Positions 43,768-53,200 of a stretch of DNA of 64,000 nt are shown one piece after another (position 1 is the first letter of the stretch; each line of letters opens with the position of its first letter). The notes below the pieces were generated by a model. It searched no databases and had not been told where the DNA came from. It saw nothing but the letters and a program-made list of their open reading frames with translations. The stretch lies in assembly GCA_041916775.1 (NCBI GenBank), contig JAYRYZ010000006.1, positions 1 to 64,000 of the forward strand. Direction: 5' to 3'. The DNA comes from UBA2357 sp041916775 (GTDB taxonomy: Bacteria > Pseudomonadota > Gammaproteobacteria > Burkholderiales > Rhodocyclaceae). Both the position numbers and the translations under genes were made by a program.

Positions 43768-44796
43768 ATGAAAGCGTTCAGCAAAACCCTTGTCGCTACC
43801 GGTGTGGCTGCCGCAGCCGCATTCTCAGTCCCGGCCCACGCCGGCGCCACCCTTGACGCGGTGATGAAGAAGGGCTTCGTGCAGTGCGGCGTGAGTGACG
43901 GCCTGCCCGGCTTCTCCTACACCGACGAGAAGGGCCAGTACAAGGGTATCGATGTGGACGTCTGCCGCGCCGTGGCCGCTGCCGTGTTCGGCGACGCCAG
44001 CAAGGTGCGCTTCAGCCCGTTGACCGCCAAGGAGCGCTTCACCGCGCTGCAATCGGGCGAAGTGGACATCCTCTCGCGCAACACCACCTGGACCAGCTCG
44101 CGCGACTCGGCGATGGGCCTCAACTTCGCGGGCGTCACCTACTACGACGGCCAGGGCTTTCTGGTATCCACCAAGCTCGGCGTGAAGAGCGCCAAGGAAC
44201 TCGACGGCGCCTCGGTATGCATCCAGTCCGGCACCACCACAGAGCTCAACCTCACCGACTACTTCCGCGCCACAGGCATGAAGTACACCCCGATCACCTA
44301 CGACAAGTCGGACGAGACTGTGAAGGCGCTGGAAGCGGGCCGCTGCGACGTGCTGACCTCCGACCAGTCCCAGCTCTACGCGCAGCGCATCAAGCTCGCC
44401 AACCCCGACCAGTACGTGGTGCTGCCCGAGGTGATCTCCAAGGAACCGCTCGGTCCGGTCGTGCGTCATGGCGACGACGAGTGGTTCGACATCGTGAAGT
44501 GGACGCTCTACGCCCAACTCAACGCCGAAGAGCTCAAGCTCACTTCCGCAAACGTCGAAGAGCAGGCCAAGTCCTCGACCAACCCGGATGTGCGCCGGCT
44601 GCTCGGCGCCGAAGGCGAGTTCGGCAAGGATCTGAAGCTGCCCAAGGATTGGGCGGTGCAGATCGTGAAGCAGGTCGGCAACTATGGTGAAATGTTCGAG
44701 CGCAATGTCGGCATGGGTAGCGAGCTCAAGATCGCCCGTGGCCAGAACGCACTGTGGAACGCAGGCGGCCTGCAGTACTCCCCGCCGGTGCGCTGA
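43768..44796 (+). CDS. aapJ: general L-amino-acid ABC transporter, periplasmic binding protein
   Basis: A 342-aa secreted solute-binding protein of the AapJ/BztA group. The signal peptide is residues 1-25 (cut after VPAHA). The family-3 binding fold is marked by FVQCGVSDGLPGFSYTDEKGQYKGIDVDVCRAVAAAVFGD, ERFTALQSGEVDILSRNTTWT and the terminal NAGGLQYSPPVR. It should bind a broad range of L-amino acids. It is the first gene of aapJQMP; the high-expression ribosome site AGGAGG fits its abundance. Confidence 0.93.
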   Translation: MKAFSKTLVATGVAAAAAFSVPAHAGATLDAVMKKGFVQCGVSDGLPGFSYTDEKGQYKGIDVDVCRAVAAAVFGDASKVRFSPLTAKERFTALQSGEVDILSRNTTWTSSRDSAMGLNFAGVTYYDGQGFLVSTKLGVKSAKELDGASVCIQSGTTTELNLTDYFRATGMKYTPITYDKSDETVKALEAGRCDVLTSDQSQLYAQRIKLANPDQYVVLPEVISKEPLGPVVRHGDDEWFDIVKWTLYAQLNAEELKLTSANVEEQAKSSTNPDVRRLLGAEGEFGKDLKLPKDWAVQIVKQVGNYGEMFERNVGMGSELKIARGQNALWNAGGLQYSPPVR

Positions 44797-44872
44797 TCAG
44801 CGGCCAGTTGTTTAGTTGTACCGCCGCAGCAGCCGCTGCGGCGGTTTCCCCGCCCTGACCCAGAGAATCCGC

Positions 44873-46057
44873 ATGCAGAACTCAGCCAGCGTGCCCTCCC
44901 CTCGCGGATCATTGCTGACCGACCCCAAGACGCGCGCACTGGTGTTCCAGATCCTTTCGATCTGCACCGTCGTGGGAATCGGCTGGTACCTGTTCCACAA
45001 CACCCAGACCAACCTCGCCCAGCGTGGTATCACCTCAGGCTTCGGTTTCCTGAACAACACCGCCGGCTTCGGCATCCTCCAGTCGCTGATCGACTACACG
45101 CCAACCGACAGCTACGGCCGCGTTTTCTTCATCGGGCTGTTCAACACCCTGCTCGTCTCGGTGCTCGGCATCTTCTTCGCGACCATCATCGGCTTCATCA
45201 TCGGCATCGCCCGCCTCAGCCCCAACTGGTTGCTGAGCCGGCTCGCCTCGGTCTACATCGAAATCTTCCGCAACATCCCGCCGTTGCTGCAGATCTTCTT
45301 CTGGTACTTCGCGGTACTACGCGCGATGCCTGGCCCGCGCGACAGCCACTCGCTGCTGGACATGTTCTTTCTCAACATCCGCGGCGTGTATATGCCAGAG
45401 CCAAGCGCGACACCGGCGTGGTGGGCCTTTGCGCTTTCGCTTGTGGCAGCGGTTGTCGGTTGCGTGATCGTTTCCCGTTGGGCGCGTGCCCGGAAGGACA
45501 ACACCGGCCAGGACTTCCCGGTCATCAGCGCCTGCATCGCACTGCTGGTCGTCATTCCCGGGCTGGCGTCGCTGCTCGCGGGTGCGCCTTTCACCTGGAC
45601 CTATCCAGAGCTACGCGGCTTCAACTTCGTCGGCGGATGGGTGGTGATCCCCGAACTCTTCGCGATCACCGTCGCGCTCACCATCTACACCGCGGCCTTC
45701 ATCGCCGAGACGGTACGCTCCGGGATCAAGTCGGTCGCGCACGGCCAGACGGAGGCAGCGCGCTCGCTGGGCCTGCGCTCAGGCACGATGCTGCGCCTCG
45801 TGATCATCCCGCAGGCGATGCGCGTGATCATCCCGCCGCTCACCAGCCAGTACCTGAACCTGGTCAAGAACTCGTCACTCGCGGCGGCCATCGGCTATCC
45901 CGACCTGGTATCGCTGTTCGCCGGCACGGTGCTCAATCAGACCGGACAGGCGATCGAGACGATCGCGATCACGATGTCGGTCTATCTCGCGATCAGCCTG
46001 ACGATTTCGGTGCTGATGAACTGGTACAACAAGCGCATCGCGCTGATCGAGCGATAG
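44873..46057 (+). CDS. aapQ: general L-amino-acid ABC transporter, permease AapQ
   Basis: A 394-aa inner-membrane permease. One N-terminal membrane segment and a long periplasmic insertion precede the His/Glu/Gln/Arg/opine-type permease domain, in which the helices begin GRVFFIGLFNTLLVSVLGIFFATIIGF. The EAA loop (EAARSLGLRSGTMLRLVIIPQAMRVIIPPL) contacts the ATPase. It pairs with AapM. A 76-bp gap from aapJ probably allows separate translation or RNA processing, since binding proteins are needed in excess. Confidence 0.92.
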   Translation: MQNSASVPSPRGSLLTDPKTRALVFQILSICTVVGIGWYLFHNTQTNLAQRGITSGFGFLNNTAGFGILQSLIDYTPTDSYGRVFFIGLFNTLLVSVLGIFFATIIGFIIGIARLSPNWLLSRLASVYIEIFRNIPPLLQIFFWYFAVLRAMPGPRDSHSLLDMFFLNIRGVYMPEPSATPAWWAFALSLVAAVVGCVIVSRWARARKDNTGQDFPVISACIALLVVIPGLASLLAGAPFTWTYPELRGFNFVGGWVVIPELFAITVALTIYTAAFIAETVRSGIKSVAHGQTEAARSLGLRSGTMLRLVIIPQAMRVIIPPLTSQYLNLVKNSSLAAAIGYPDLVSLFAGTVLNQTGQAIETIAITMSVYLAISLTISVLMNWYNKRIALIER

Positions 46058-46070
46058 GAGCAAAGCAGCG

Positions 46071-47174
46071 ATGACGACCTCGACACACGTATTCAAACCC
46101 AGCCTGCCGCCGCCGAGCACTGCGGTGGGGCCCGTCGCCTGGGTGCGGCAGAACCTGTTCTCGAACTGGCTCAACACCCTGCTCACCCTCGTATCGGTGT
46201 ATATCCTCGCGATCACCATTCCGCCGGTGATCAAGTGGGCCTTCATCGACGCCGACTGGAGCGGCACCAGCCGGGACGCCTGCACCAGCGGCGGCGCTTG
46301 CTGGGTGTTCATCAAGGTGCGCTTCAGCCAGTTCATGTACGGCTTCTACCCGGAGGAACTACGCTGGCGCGTGGATCTCACCGTACTGCTCGCCATCGTC
46401 GGTGCAGCGCCGCTATTCATCAAGGCAATGCCCGGAAAGCTCAAGTACGGGCTCGCTTTCGGTCTGATCTACCCTTTCGTCGCCTGGTGGCTGCTGTTCG
46501 GCGGCATGCTCGGCTTGGTCGAAGTACCGACCAGCCAGTGGGGCGGCCTGATGCTGACGCTGGTGATCGCCACCGTCGGCATCGGCGGCGCGATGCCGCT
46601 GGGTATCCTGTTGGCGCTGGGGCGACGTTCTCACATGCCGGCGGTGCGGGTGATCTGCGTGACCTTCATCGAGTTCTGGAGAGGCGTTCCGCTCATCACC
46701 GTGCTTTTCATGTCGTCGGTGATGCTGCCGCTGTTCCTGCCGGAGGGCATGTCCTTCGACAAGCTGCTGCGCGCGCTGCTGGCGGTAATGCTGTTCGAGG
46801 CCGCGTACATCGCCGAGGTCGTGCGCGGTGGCCTGCAGGCCATCCCCAAGGGGCAGTACGAGGCGGCAGGTGCGATGGGGCTCGGCTACTGGCGCATGAT
46901 GGGCCTGGTGATCCTCCCGCAGGCGCTGAAGCTGGTGATCCCGGGCATCGTGAACACCTTCATCGCACTCTTCAAGGACACCAGCCTGGTGATCATCATC
47001 GGCCTGTTCGATCTCTTCAACAGCATCCACCAGGCCACCGTCGATCCAGCCTGGCTGGGGTTCGCGACCGAAGGCTACGTGTTCGCCGCGTTGGTGTTCT
47101 GGATCTTCTGCTTCGGCATGTCACGCTATTCGATGCGGATCGAACGCAAGCTCGACCGTGGTCACAAACGTTAG
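46071..47174 (+). CDS. aapM: general L-amino-acid ABC transporter, permease AapM
   Basis: A 367-aa partner permease. Multiple membrane helices precede the EAA loop [35 protein letters not shown]. The N-terminal extension contains two helices and a periplasmic loop (about 25-110) typical of AapM/BztC. With AapQ it forms the heterodimeric channel for amino acids. It begins 13 bp after aapQ. Confidence 0.92.
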   Translation: MTTSTHVFKPSLPPPSTAVGPVAWVRQNLFSNWLNTLLTLVSVYILAITIPPVIKWAFIDADWSGTSRDACTSGGACWVFIKVRFSQFMYGFYPEELRWRVDLTVLLAIVGAAPLFIKAMPGKLKYGLAFGLIYPFVAWWLLFGGMLGLVEVPTSQWGGLMLTLVIATVGIGGAMPLGILLALGRRSHMPAVRVICVTFIEFWRGVPLITVLFMSSVMLPLFLPEGMSFDKLLRALLAVMLFEAAYIAEVVRGGLQAIPKGQYEAAGAMGLGYWRMMGLVILPQALKLVIPGIVNTFIALFKDTSLVIIIGLFDLFNSIHQATVDPAWLGFATEGYVFAALVFWIFCFGMSRYSMRIERKLDRGHKR

Positions 47175-47184
47175 GAACCTGAAA

Positions 47185-47955
47185 ATGACCGACACCTCAA
47201 GCAAGCCTCATGCGGTAGGCGACAAGCAGATGATTCTGCTGGAGAACGTCAACAAGTGGTACGGCGAGTTCCACGTGCTGAAGGATATCAACCTCAAGGT
47301 CCGCCAGGGCGAGCGCATCGTGCTGTGTGGTCCTTCCGGCTCGGGCAAATCGACCACGATCCGCTGCATCAACCGCCTGGAGGAGCATCAGGCGGGCAAG
47401 ATCATCGTGGACGGTGTGGAGCTCACGTCGGACCTGAAGCAGATCGAGGCCATCCGCCGCGAGGTCGGCATGGTGTTCCAGCACTTCAACCTGTTTCCAC
47501 ACCTCACCGTACTGGAGAACTGCACGCTGGCGCCGATGTGGGTACGCAAGATGCCCAAGAAGGAAGCCGAGGAGGTCGCGATGCACTACCTTGAGCGCGT
47601 GCGCATCCCCGAGCAGGCGCGCAAATATCCCGGCCAACTCTCCGGTGGCCAGCAGCAGCGCGTCGCGATCGCGCGCGCGCTATGCATGAAGCCGATGATC
47701 ATGCTCTTCGACGAGCCCACCTCGGCGCTCGATCCGGAGATGGTGAAGGAGGTGCTGGACACCATGGTCGGCCTCGCCGAGAGCGGCATGACCATGCTGT
47801 GCGTGACCCACGAGATGGGCTTCGCCCGCACGGTGGCCGACCGGGTGATCTTCATGGACAAGGGCGAGATCGTCGAAATTGCTCCGCCCGAAGAGTTCTT
47901 CTCGAATCCGAAGTCCGACCGTACCCGCACCTTCCTCGGGCAGATCCTGCACTGA
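47185..47955 (+). CDS. aapP: general L-amino-acid ABC transporter, ATP-binding protein AapP
   Basis: A 256-aa ATPase with all motifs intact: Walker [11 protein letters not shown]-loop [12 protein letters not shown], signature LSGGQQQR, Walker [15 protein letters not shown] and H-loop VTHEMGFAR. It powers AapQM. The ATG 47185 sits 10 bp after the aapM stop; a GTG further upstream, in frame, would overlap aapM and is less likely. It is the last gene of the operon. Confidence 0.95.
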   Translation: MTDTSSKPHAVGDKQMILLENVNKWYGEFHVLKDINLKVRQGERIVLCGPSGSGKSTTIRCINRLEEHQAGKIIVDGVELTSDLKQIEAIRREVGMVFQHFNLFPHLTVLENCTLAPMWVRKMPKKEAEEVAMHYLERVRIPEQARKYPGQLSGGQQQRVAIARALCMKPMIMLFDEPTSALDPEMVKEVLDTMVGLAESGMTMLCVTHEMGFARTVADRVIFMDKGEIVEIAPPEEFFSNPKSDRTRTFLGQILH

Positions 47956-48020
47956 GAATGCCTACATCGCATTGCCGATGCGGGTGGAGACAGCGTCTCC
48001 ACCCGCACGGCAATATCGGT

Positions 48021-48383
48021 TCAAGCCCGATCACCTCCGACAACGCGCGCCGAGGGCAAACGCCCTTCGAGTTGGCGCATCACGGCCGTGCCCCCACGTA
48101 GGCTGAAGAGCCCAGCAAACCAGGCGAGCATGCCTCGCTCCCTCACCCCCACGTTTTGCCTCCGGCGCAGCACGACCCGAGCGCCACGGCTGGACGAAAC
48201 GGTGACGACGCTGGAAAGGTTGGGCGAGAAACAGCGACCGGCCTCCAGCACCACGTCCCGGTCGTCGCCATACTGCGTCATCCACACGCAGCCCTCCAGG
48301 CATTGCAGCTCGTACCCCATGATGCCGGAGATGACACGCACTTCACCCGGCGCCAGACTCATCGTTTCAGCTTCATCCCGCAT
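48021..48383 (-). CDS. DUF2917 family protein
   Basis: A 120-aa protein whose first 65 residues show the DUF2917 pattern, a cupin-like strand set (SLAPGEVRVI, then LQCLEGCVWMTQYGDDRDVVLEAGRCF). The C-terminal part is basic and lacks recognised motifs; its function is unknown. AGGAG precedes the ATG. It is divergent from the LysR gene, an arrangement I have seen often for this domain, which suggests that the LysR protein regulates it. Confidence 0.8.
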   Translation of the reverse strand: MRDEAETMSLAPGEVRVISGIMGYELQCLEGCVWMTQYGDDRDVVLEAGRCFSPNLSSVVTVSSSRGARVVLRRRQNVGVRERGMLAWFAGLFSLRGGTAVMRQLEGRLPSARVVGGDRA

Positions 48384-48514
48384 GACGCTCTCCTGTCAGC
48401 ACGGCTCACGCGGTGCGGCGCCCATCGCCGTCCGTCTGCCGCCTTGCATGCAGTATCGGCATGATCTAGCCTGACAACAAACGGTCATTTTGCATGGATG
48501 CATGCGTTTTCATC

Positions 48515-49426
48515 ATGGATAAGGATCTTGCCCGACTCCCTCCACTCGACGCCCTGCGCGGCTTCGTCGCTGCGGCACGGCATTTGAGCTTCACCCGCGC
48601 TGCGGCAGACCTTCATCTCACCCAATCCGCGATCAGCCGGCAGGTGCAGACGCTGGAAACGTCACTTGGCGTCACCCTCTTCGTGCGTGGCGTGCGCAGC
48701 CTGAGCCTGACTTCGGAAGGCATGCGGCTCGCGAGCGCGGCCGAGGGCTGGCTGGCGGAGTACAGCCGCCTGGCGGAATCCATGCGCCAACCCGGCGAGC
48801 GCCCCGTGCTGGTGACGGCCTCGATCGGCATCTCTGCGCTCTGGCTGGTGCCGCGCCTGAGCGAGTTCCAGCTTCGCCACCCCGGGACCGAGGTGCACAT
48901 CGCGGCCGGCAACCGGGTCGTCGATCTCGCCAGGGAGAACGTGGACCTCGCGCTGCGCTATTGCGCCGATGCAGATACCACAGCGGATTCGACCAAGCTC
49001 TTCGGCGAGGTGCTCTTCCCCGTCGCGCATCCATCGATCGCTGCAGGCCTTCACATCGACGCTGAAACCCTGCCTTCGCTCACCCTGCTCGACTACCCCG
49101 AGCCCGGTTACCCCTGGATGGGCTGGGACCACTGGCTTTCGCTGATCGGCTTGCAGGGCATACGCCCGCGCGCGCGGCTCGTGTTCAGCCAGTACGACCA
49201 GGTGATCCACACGGCGGCGACCGGCCAGGGCGTGGCGCTCGGCCGTGGGGTGCTGGTCGACCCGATGATCGCGGACGGCCGCCTCGCCCGAATCGGATGC
49301 CGCGAGTTTGCGGTCGAAGGGCGTGGCTTCTGGATGATCCCCGCACCACGGCCGATGCGCCCGGAAGTACGACGCTTTGTCGACTGGGTACAGGAGGCCG
49401 CAGGCCTGTCCGGCCCAGTACCTTGA
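48515..49426 (+). CDS. LysR family transcriptional regulator (GcvA-like)
   Basis: A 303-aa regulator. The N-terminal winged helix-turn-helix (PPLDALRGFVAAARHLSFTRAAADLHLTQSAIS) and the LysR substrate-binding domain (about 90-295) are intact. PRLSEFQLRHPGTEVHIAA is typical of the GcvA group, which controls amino-acid-related genes. The ATG 48515 gives the usual start MDKDLARLPPL; an ATG at 48494 would add seven residues. It is divergent from DUF2917 and upstream of lysS. Confidence 0.88.
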   Translation: MDKDLARLPPLDALRGFVAAARHLSFTRAAADLHLTQSAISRQVQTLETSLGVTLFVRGVRSLSLTSEGMRLASAAEGWLAEYSRLAESMRQPGERPVLVTASIGISALWLVPRLSEFQLRHPGTEVHIAAGNRVVDLARENVDLALRYCADADTTADSTKLFGEVLFPVAHPSIAAGLHIDAETLPSLTLLDYPEPGYPWMGWDHWLSLIGLQGIRPRARLVFSQYDQVIHTAATGQGVALGRGVLVDPMIADGRLARIGCREFAVEGRGFWMIPAPRPMRPEVRRFVDWVQEAAGLSGPVP

Positions 49427-49537
49427 ACGACGACGCATCCGCAGTCGCCATGCTCAGGCGTGTCCCGGCACAGCCGCGGTTGCCCGCCAAGCGAACCGCG
49501 TGCCACAATTGAGGACTTTCCGCCATACGTCAAGACC

Positions 49538-51037
49538 ATGTCCGAACAGACCAACGCCGCACCGCAGGACGAGAACCACCTGATCGCCGAACGCCGCGAA
49601 AAACTCGCGCAGTGGCGCAGCACCGGCCACGCCTTCCCGAACGACTTCTCGCGCGAAAACACCGCCGGCAAGTTGGACGAACTCTACGGCGACAAGGAAC
49701 CGGAGGTGCTCGAGGCGACCCCGGTGGAGGTCCGCATTGCCGGACGCATCATGCTGAAGCGCGTGATGGGCAAGGCGAGCTTCATCACCATTCAGGATCT
49801 CTCCGGCCGCATCCAGCTCTACGTGCAGCGCGATGGGGTGGGTGAAGAGGTCTACACCGACTTCAAGCACTGGGACATCGGCGACATCGTCGGGTGCGTC
49901 GGCACCCTGTTCAAGACCAAGACGGGCGAACTCACTGTGAAGGCGGCGGAGATTCGCCTCCTTACCAAGAGCCTTCGGCCACTTCCGGACAAGTTTCACG
50001 GTCTCACCGACGTGGAGCAGAAGTACCGCCAGCGCTATGTGGACCTGATCATGAACGATCAGTCGCGCTTCACCTTCGTCGCGCGCAGCCGCATGGTGCA
50101 GTCCATCCGCAACTACATGGTCGGCCACGGTTTCCTGGAAGTCGAGACGCCGATGATGCATCCGATCCCGGGCGGGGCCGCGGCCAAGCCTTTCGTCACC
50201 CACCACAACGCGCTCGACATGGAGCTCTACCTGCGCATCGCGCCGGAGCTCTACCTGAAGCGCCTCGTCGTGGGTGGTTTCGAGAAGGTGTTCGAGGTCA
50301 ACCGCAACTTCCGCAACGAAGGCCTCAGCCCGCGCCACAACCCCGAGTTCACGATGATGGAGTTCTACGAAGCGTACGCGAACTACCGCACGCTGATGGA
50401 CTTCACCGAGGGCCTGATCCGCCAGTCGGCGCGCGAGGCGCTCGGCACCGAGGTGTTCACCTACCAGGGCCGCGAGCTGGATCTTTCCAAGCCCTTCCAT
50501 CGCCTCACCATCGTCGAGGCGATCCGCAAGTACCACCCCGGCTTCAGCGAGACTCAGCTTGCGGATGCGGACTGGATCCGGCAGAAGATCAAGGACTTCG
50601 GCGAATCGGTGAAGCCGGGCGGCCTGGGCAGCCTGCAGTTGCAGCTCTTCGAAGCCTGTGCCGAGGCCGAGTTGTGGGAGCCGACCTTCATCATCGACTA
50701 CCCGGTGGAGGTGAGCCCGCTTGCGCGCGCATCCGACACCAACCCGGAGATCACCGAGCGTTTCGAGCTCTTCATCGTGGGCCGCGAGATCGCCAACGGT
50801 TTCTCCGAGCTCAACGACCCGGAAGACCAAGCGGCGCGCTTCCAGGCGCAGGTCGCGGCCAAGGATGCGGGCGACGAGGAGGCGATGTTCTTCGACGCAG
50901 ACTACATCCGCGCGCTGGAGTTCGGCCTGCCGCCCACCGGTGGCTGCGGCATCGGCATCGACCGGCTGGTGATGTTGCTCACCGACAGCCCCAGCATCCG
51001 CGACGTGATCCTGTTCCCGCAGATGCGGCCTGAGTGA
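49538..51037 (+). CDS. lysS: lysyl-tRNA synthetase (class II)
   Basis: A 499-aa enzyme that charges tRNA-Lys. An OB-fold anticodon-binding domain comes first ([30 protein letters not shown]). The class II catalytic domain then shows motif 2 ([32 protein letters not shown]) and motif 3 ([27 protein letters not shown]). The start at 49538 matches the family. Unlike in many proteobacteria, no prfB precedes it. Confidence 0.97.
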   Translation: MSEQTNAAPQDENHLIAERREKLAQWRSTGHAFPNDFSRENTAGKLDELYGDKEPEVLEATPVEVRIAGRIMLKRVMGKASFITIQDLSGRIQLYVQRDGVGEEVYTDFKHWDIGDIVGCVGTLFKTKTGELTVKAAEIRLLTKSLRPLPDKFHGLTDVEQKYRQRYVDLIMNDQSRFTFVARSRMVQSIRNYMVGHGFLEVETPMMHPIPGGAAAKPFVTHHNALDMELYLRIAPELYLKRLVVGGFEKVFEVNRNFRNEGLSPRHNPEFTMMEFYEAYANYRTLMDFTEGLIRQSAREALGTEVFTYQGRELDLSKPFHRLTIVEAIRKYHPGFSETQLADADWIRQKIKDFGESVKPGGLGSLQLQLFEACAEAELWEPTFIIDYPVEVSPLARASDTNPEITERFELFIVGREIANGFSELNDPEDQAARFQAQVAAKDAGDEEAMFFDADYIRALEFGLPPTGGCGIGIDRLVMLLTDSPSIRDVILFPQMRPE

Positions 51038-51072
51038 GTCAGCGGCGCATTCAAGAACCGGAAACATCGGAA

Positions 51073-51103
51073 CCGCCGTGCGCGCGACGCCAGCGCGCGG
51101 CGG
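51073..51103. terminator. bidirectional hairpin between lysS and EAL gene
   Basis: CCGCCGTGCGCGC pairs with GCGCGCGGCGG across a 7-nt loop (one bulge) in the 74-bp gap between these convergent genes. There is no T-tract, so the terminator call is moderate. Confidence 0.5.
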
Positions 51104-51111
51104 TACCCGGA

Positions 51112-53013
51112 TCAGGCCACCTTTGCAAGATCCTTCATGAACCGCTGCGCGAACGCGCCCGCTTCCAGAGGCCGGCTGAAGTAATAGCCCTGGGCCGACT
51201 CGCAACCCACCGAGCACAACCAGTCCAGCTGCGGCTGGGATTCCACCCCCTCGGCGATCACCTCGTAACCGAGCCGGTGGCCCAATGCAATGATCGCCGC
51301 CACGATGGCCGTGCCACTGCGATTCTCGTTGGCGCCGCCGTGGGAGAGGTTTGCGATGAAGGATTTGTCGATCTTCAAGCTGTCGAGCTCGAGCAGCTGC
51401 AAATACGATAGGGACGAATACCCTGTACCGAAGTCGTCCAGCGCGATGCGGCAGCCGGCCTCGCGTAGCGCGTGCAATGCACGCAAGGCCTCATCGGCCG
51501 GCCCGAGAAACACCGACTCGGTGACCTCCAGCTCGATCAGCTCCGCGCGCACGCCATGCCTGGCCAGCGCCTCCAGCACGTCACGCTCCACCGCATGGCG
51601 TTGGAACTGCCTGGGCGAGAGGTTGATCGAGAGGCGCTGTGGCGCGCCAGGCATCGTCAACCACTCTGCGAACTGCGCCACTGCAGCATTGATCACCCAT
51701 CGCCCGAGCGGGATGATCAACCCGGTCTCCTCGGCGATCGGGATGAAAACCTCCGGACTCACCAGCGAGGCACCGTCACGCCAGCGCACCAGCGCCTCCG
51801 CGCCCACGAGCACGTTATCGGAGAGGCGGAACTGAGGCTGGAAGTGCAGCATGAGCTCGCCGTGCTCGATGGCGCCGCGGAGCCTGTTCTCCATCGTCGC
51901 GCGCGCATTGACCCGCTCGTGCATCGCATGCTCGAAGAAGCGGATCTCGTTGCCGCCATCCGCCTTGGCCGCATACATCGCAATGTCGGCGCTGCGCAGC
52001 AAGGCATCCGCGTCGCGCCCATCAGCCGGATACATCGCAACGCCGATGCTCGCGGTGATGCGGATCTCGGACCCATCCACACGCACCGGCTCGGCAATCA
52101 GCTCCAGCAGACGCCGTGCGACCTCGGTAGCCTCCTCGCGCCCTGTCTCGAGCAGCACCGCGACGAGCTCGTCGCCCCCCTGGCGCAGCAGCAAGTCCCG
52201 CGAACGCATCGCAACCGAGAGACGGCGGGACAGCGCCACCAGCAACGCGTCGCCGAAGAGGTGGCCGCTGGTGTCGTTCACGTTCTTGAACCGGTCAAGA
52301 TCGATGAAGAGCACCGCCATCTCCTGCGCATTGCGCTCGGCCTCGGCGATCGCCTGCGGCAGCCGCTCGATCAGGCTGCGCCGATTCGGCAGCGCCGTCA
52401 GCTGGTCATTCATGGCCAGATTGCGGATCTGCTGCTCACGCTCGATGCGGTCGGTGATGTCCGACACCGACCCGGCCATCTGCGTCGCGATCCCCTTCCC
52501 GTTGCGCAGCGCGACCCCACGCGCCGCGAGCCAGCGGTACTCGCCGGTGTTCGCGCGTACCCGGTACTCGCAATAGAAGTGTCCCGTCAGCCCCTTCAGA
52601 TGCGCGGCAACCGCCTGGTTGTAACGCCCGCGATCATCCGGATGCACGATCTCGAGCCAGCCATGGGTATCTCTCAGGAAATTGTCCGAGTAACCGAGAA
52701 TGGCGAGCAGCCGCTTGCCGACGCGAAGGCGCTTGCTCACCGGATCCCAGTCGAATGCGCCATCGTGCGCGCCCGACATCAGCAAGGCCTGCACCCTGAG
52801 CCTGCGCCGCATCGAGGCCACCAGCAACAGCGACAGCCCTAGCGCCGCCGTTACCAGCGAGGCCACGATCCATAACCAGTCCGGACTCGGCGCCTTGCTC
52901 AGCCCGATCCCCAAGGTCACGACCACGGCAATCGCCCAGGCGATCAACAGCGCCCTGCAGATCTTCGTGTCCGATTCACCCACCCAGGCCTCGAGCCTGT
53001 CTTCCCAATCCAT
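51112..53013 (-). CDS. membrane PAS-GGDEF-EAL c-di-GMP regulator
   Basis: A 633-aa protein. Two N-terminal membrane helices (about 25-65) lead to a PAS domain (DGAFDWDPVSKRLRVGKRLL to GSVSDITDR). A GGDEF domain follows with the site changed to RQGGDELV, lacking the final Phe, so cyclase activity is doubtful. An intact-looking EAL domain carries EALVRW, DDFGTGYSSLSYL and EGVESQ. It is probably a c-di-GMP phosphodiesterase with a GTP-sensing or residual cyclase domain. The ATG 53013 has GGAGGAG at good spacing; an in-frame extension to 53091 exists. Confidence 0.92.
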   Translation of the reverse strand: MDWEDRLEAWVGESDTKICRALLIAWAIAVVVTLGIGLSKAPSPDWLWIVASLVTAALGLSLLLVASMRRRLRVQALLMSGAHDGAFDWDPVSKRLRVGKRLLAILGYSDNFLRDTHGWLEIVHPDDRGRYNQAVAAHLKGLTGHFYCEYRVRANTGEYRWLAARGVALRNGKGIATQMAGSVSDITDRIEREQQIRNLAMNDQLTALPNRRSLIERLPQAIAEAERNAQEMAVLFIDLDRFKNVNDTSGHLFGDALLVALSRRLSVAMRSRDLLLRQGGDELVAVLLETGREEATEVARRLLELIAEPVRVDGSEIRITASIGVAMYPADGRDADALLRSADIAMYAAKADGGNEIRFFEHAMHERVNARATMENRLRGAIEHGELMLHFQPQFRLSDNVLVGAEALVRWRDGASLVSPEVFIPIAEETGLIIPLGRWVINAAVAQFAEWLTMPGAPQRLSINLSPRQFQRHAVERDVLEALARHGVRAELIELEVTESVFLGPADEALRALHALREAGCRIALDDFGTGYSSLSYLQLLELDSLKIDKSFIANLSHGGANENRSGTAIVAAIIALGHRLGYEVIAEGVESQPQLDWLCSVGCESAQGYYFSRPLEAGAFAQRFMKDLAKVA

Positions 53014-53200
53014 CCACCCACTCCTCCATGCCGCATCATCTGTCGTGATGCCTGGCAATCCGACGGGCCGGAGTATTCCACAAGCCGGCAATCAGGGGCA
53101 GTAATACGTCACACCCGGATGAAGCCAATCACCCCTGCCTTCTCTTGCAACTGCGCGCGGGATACCATGGCGACCCGTCGCCGTTCTCGACCCGTCCACG

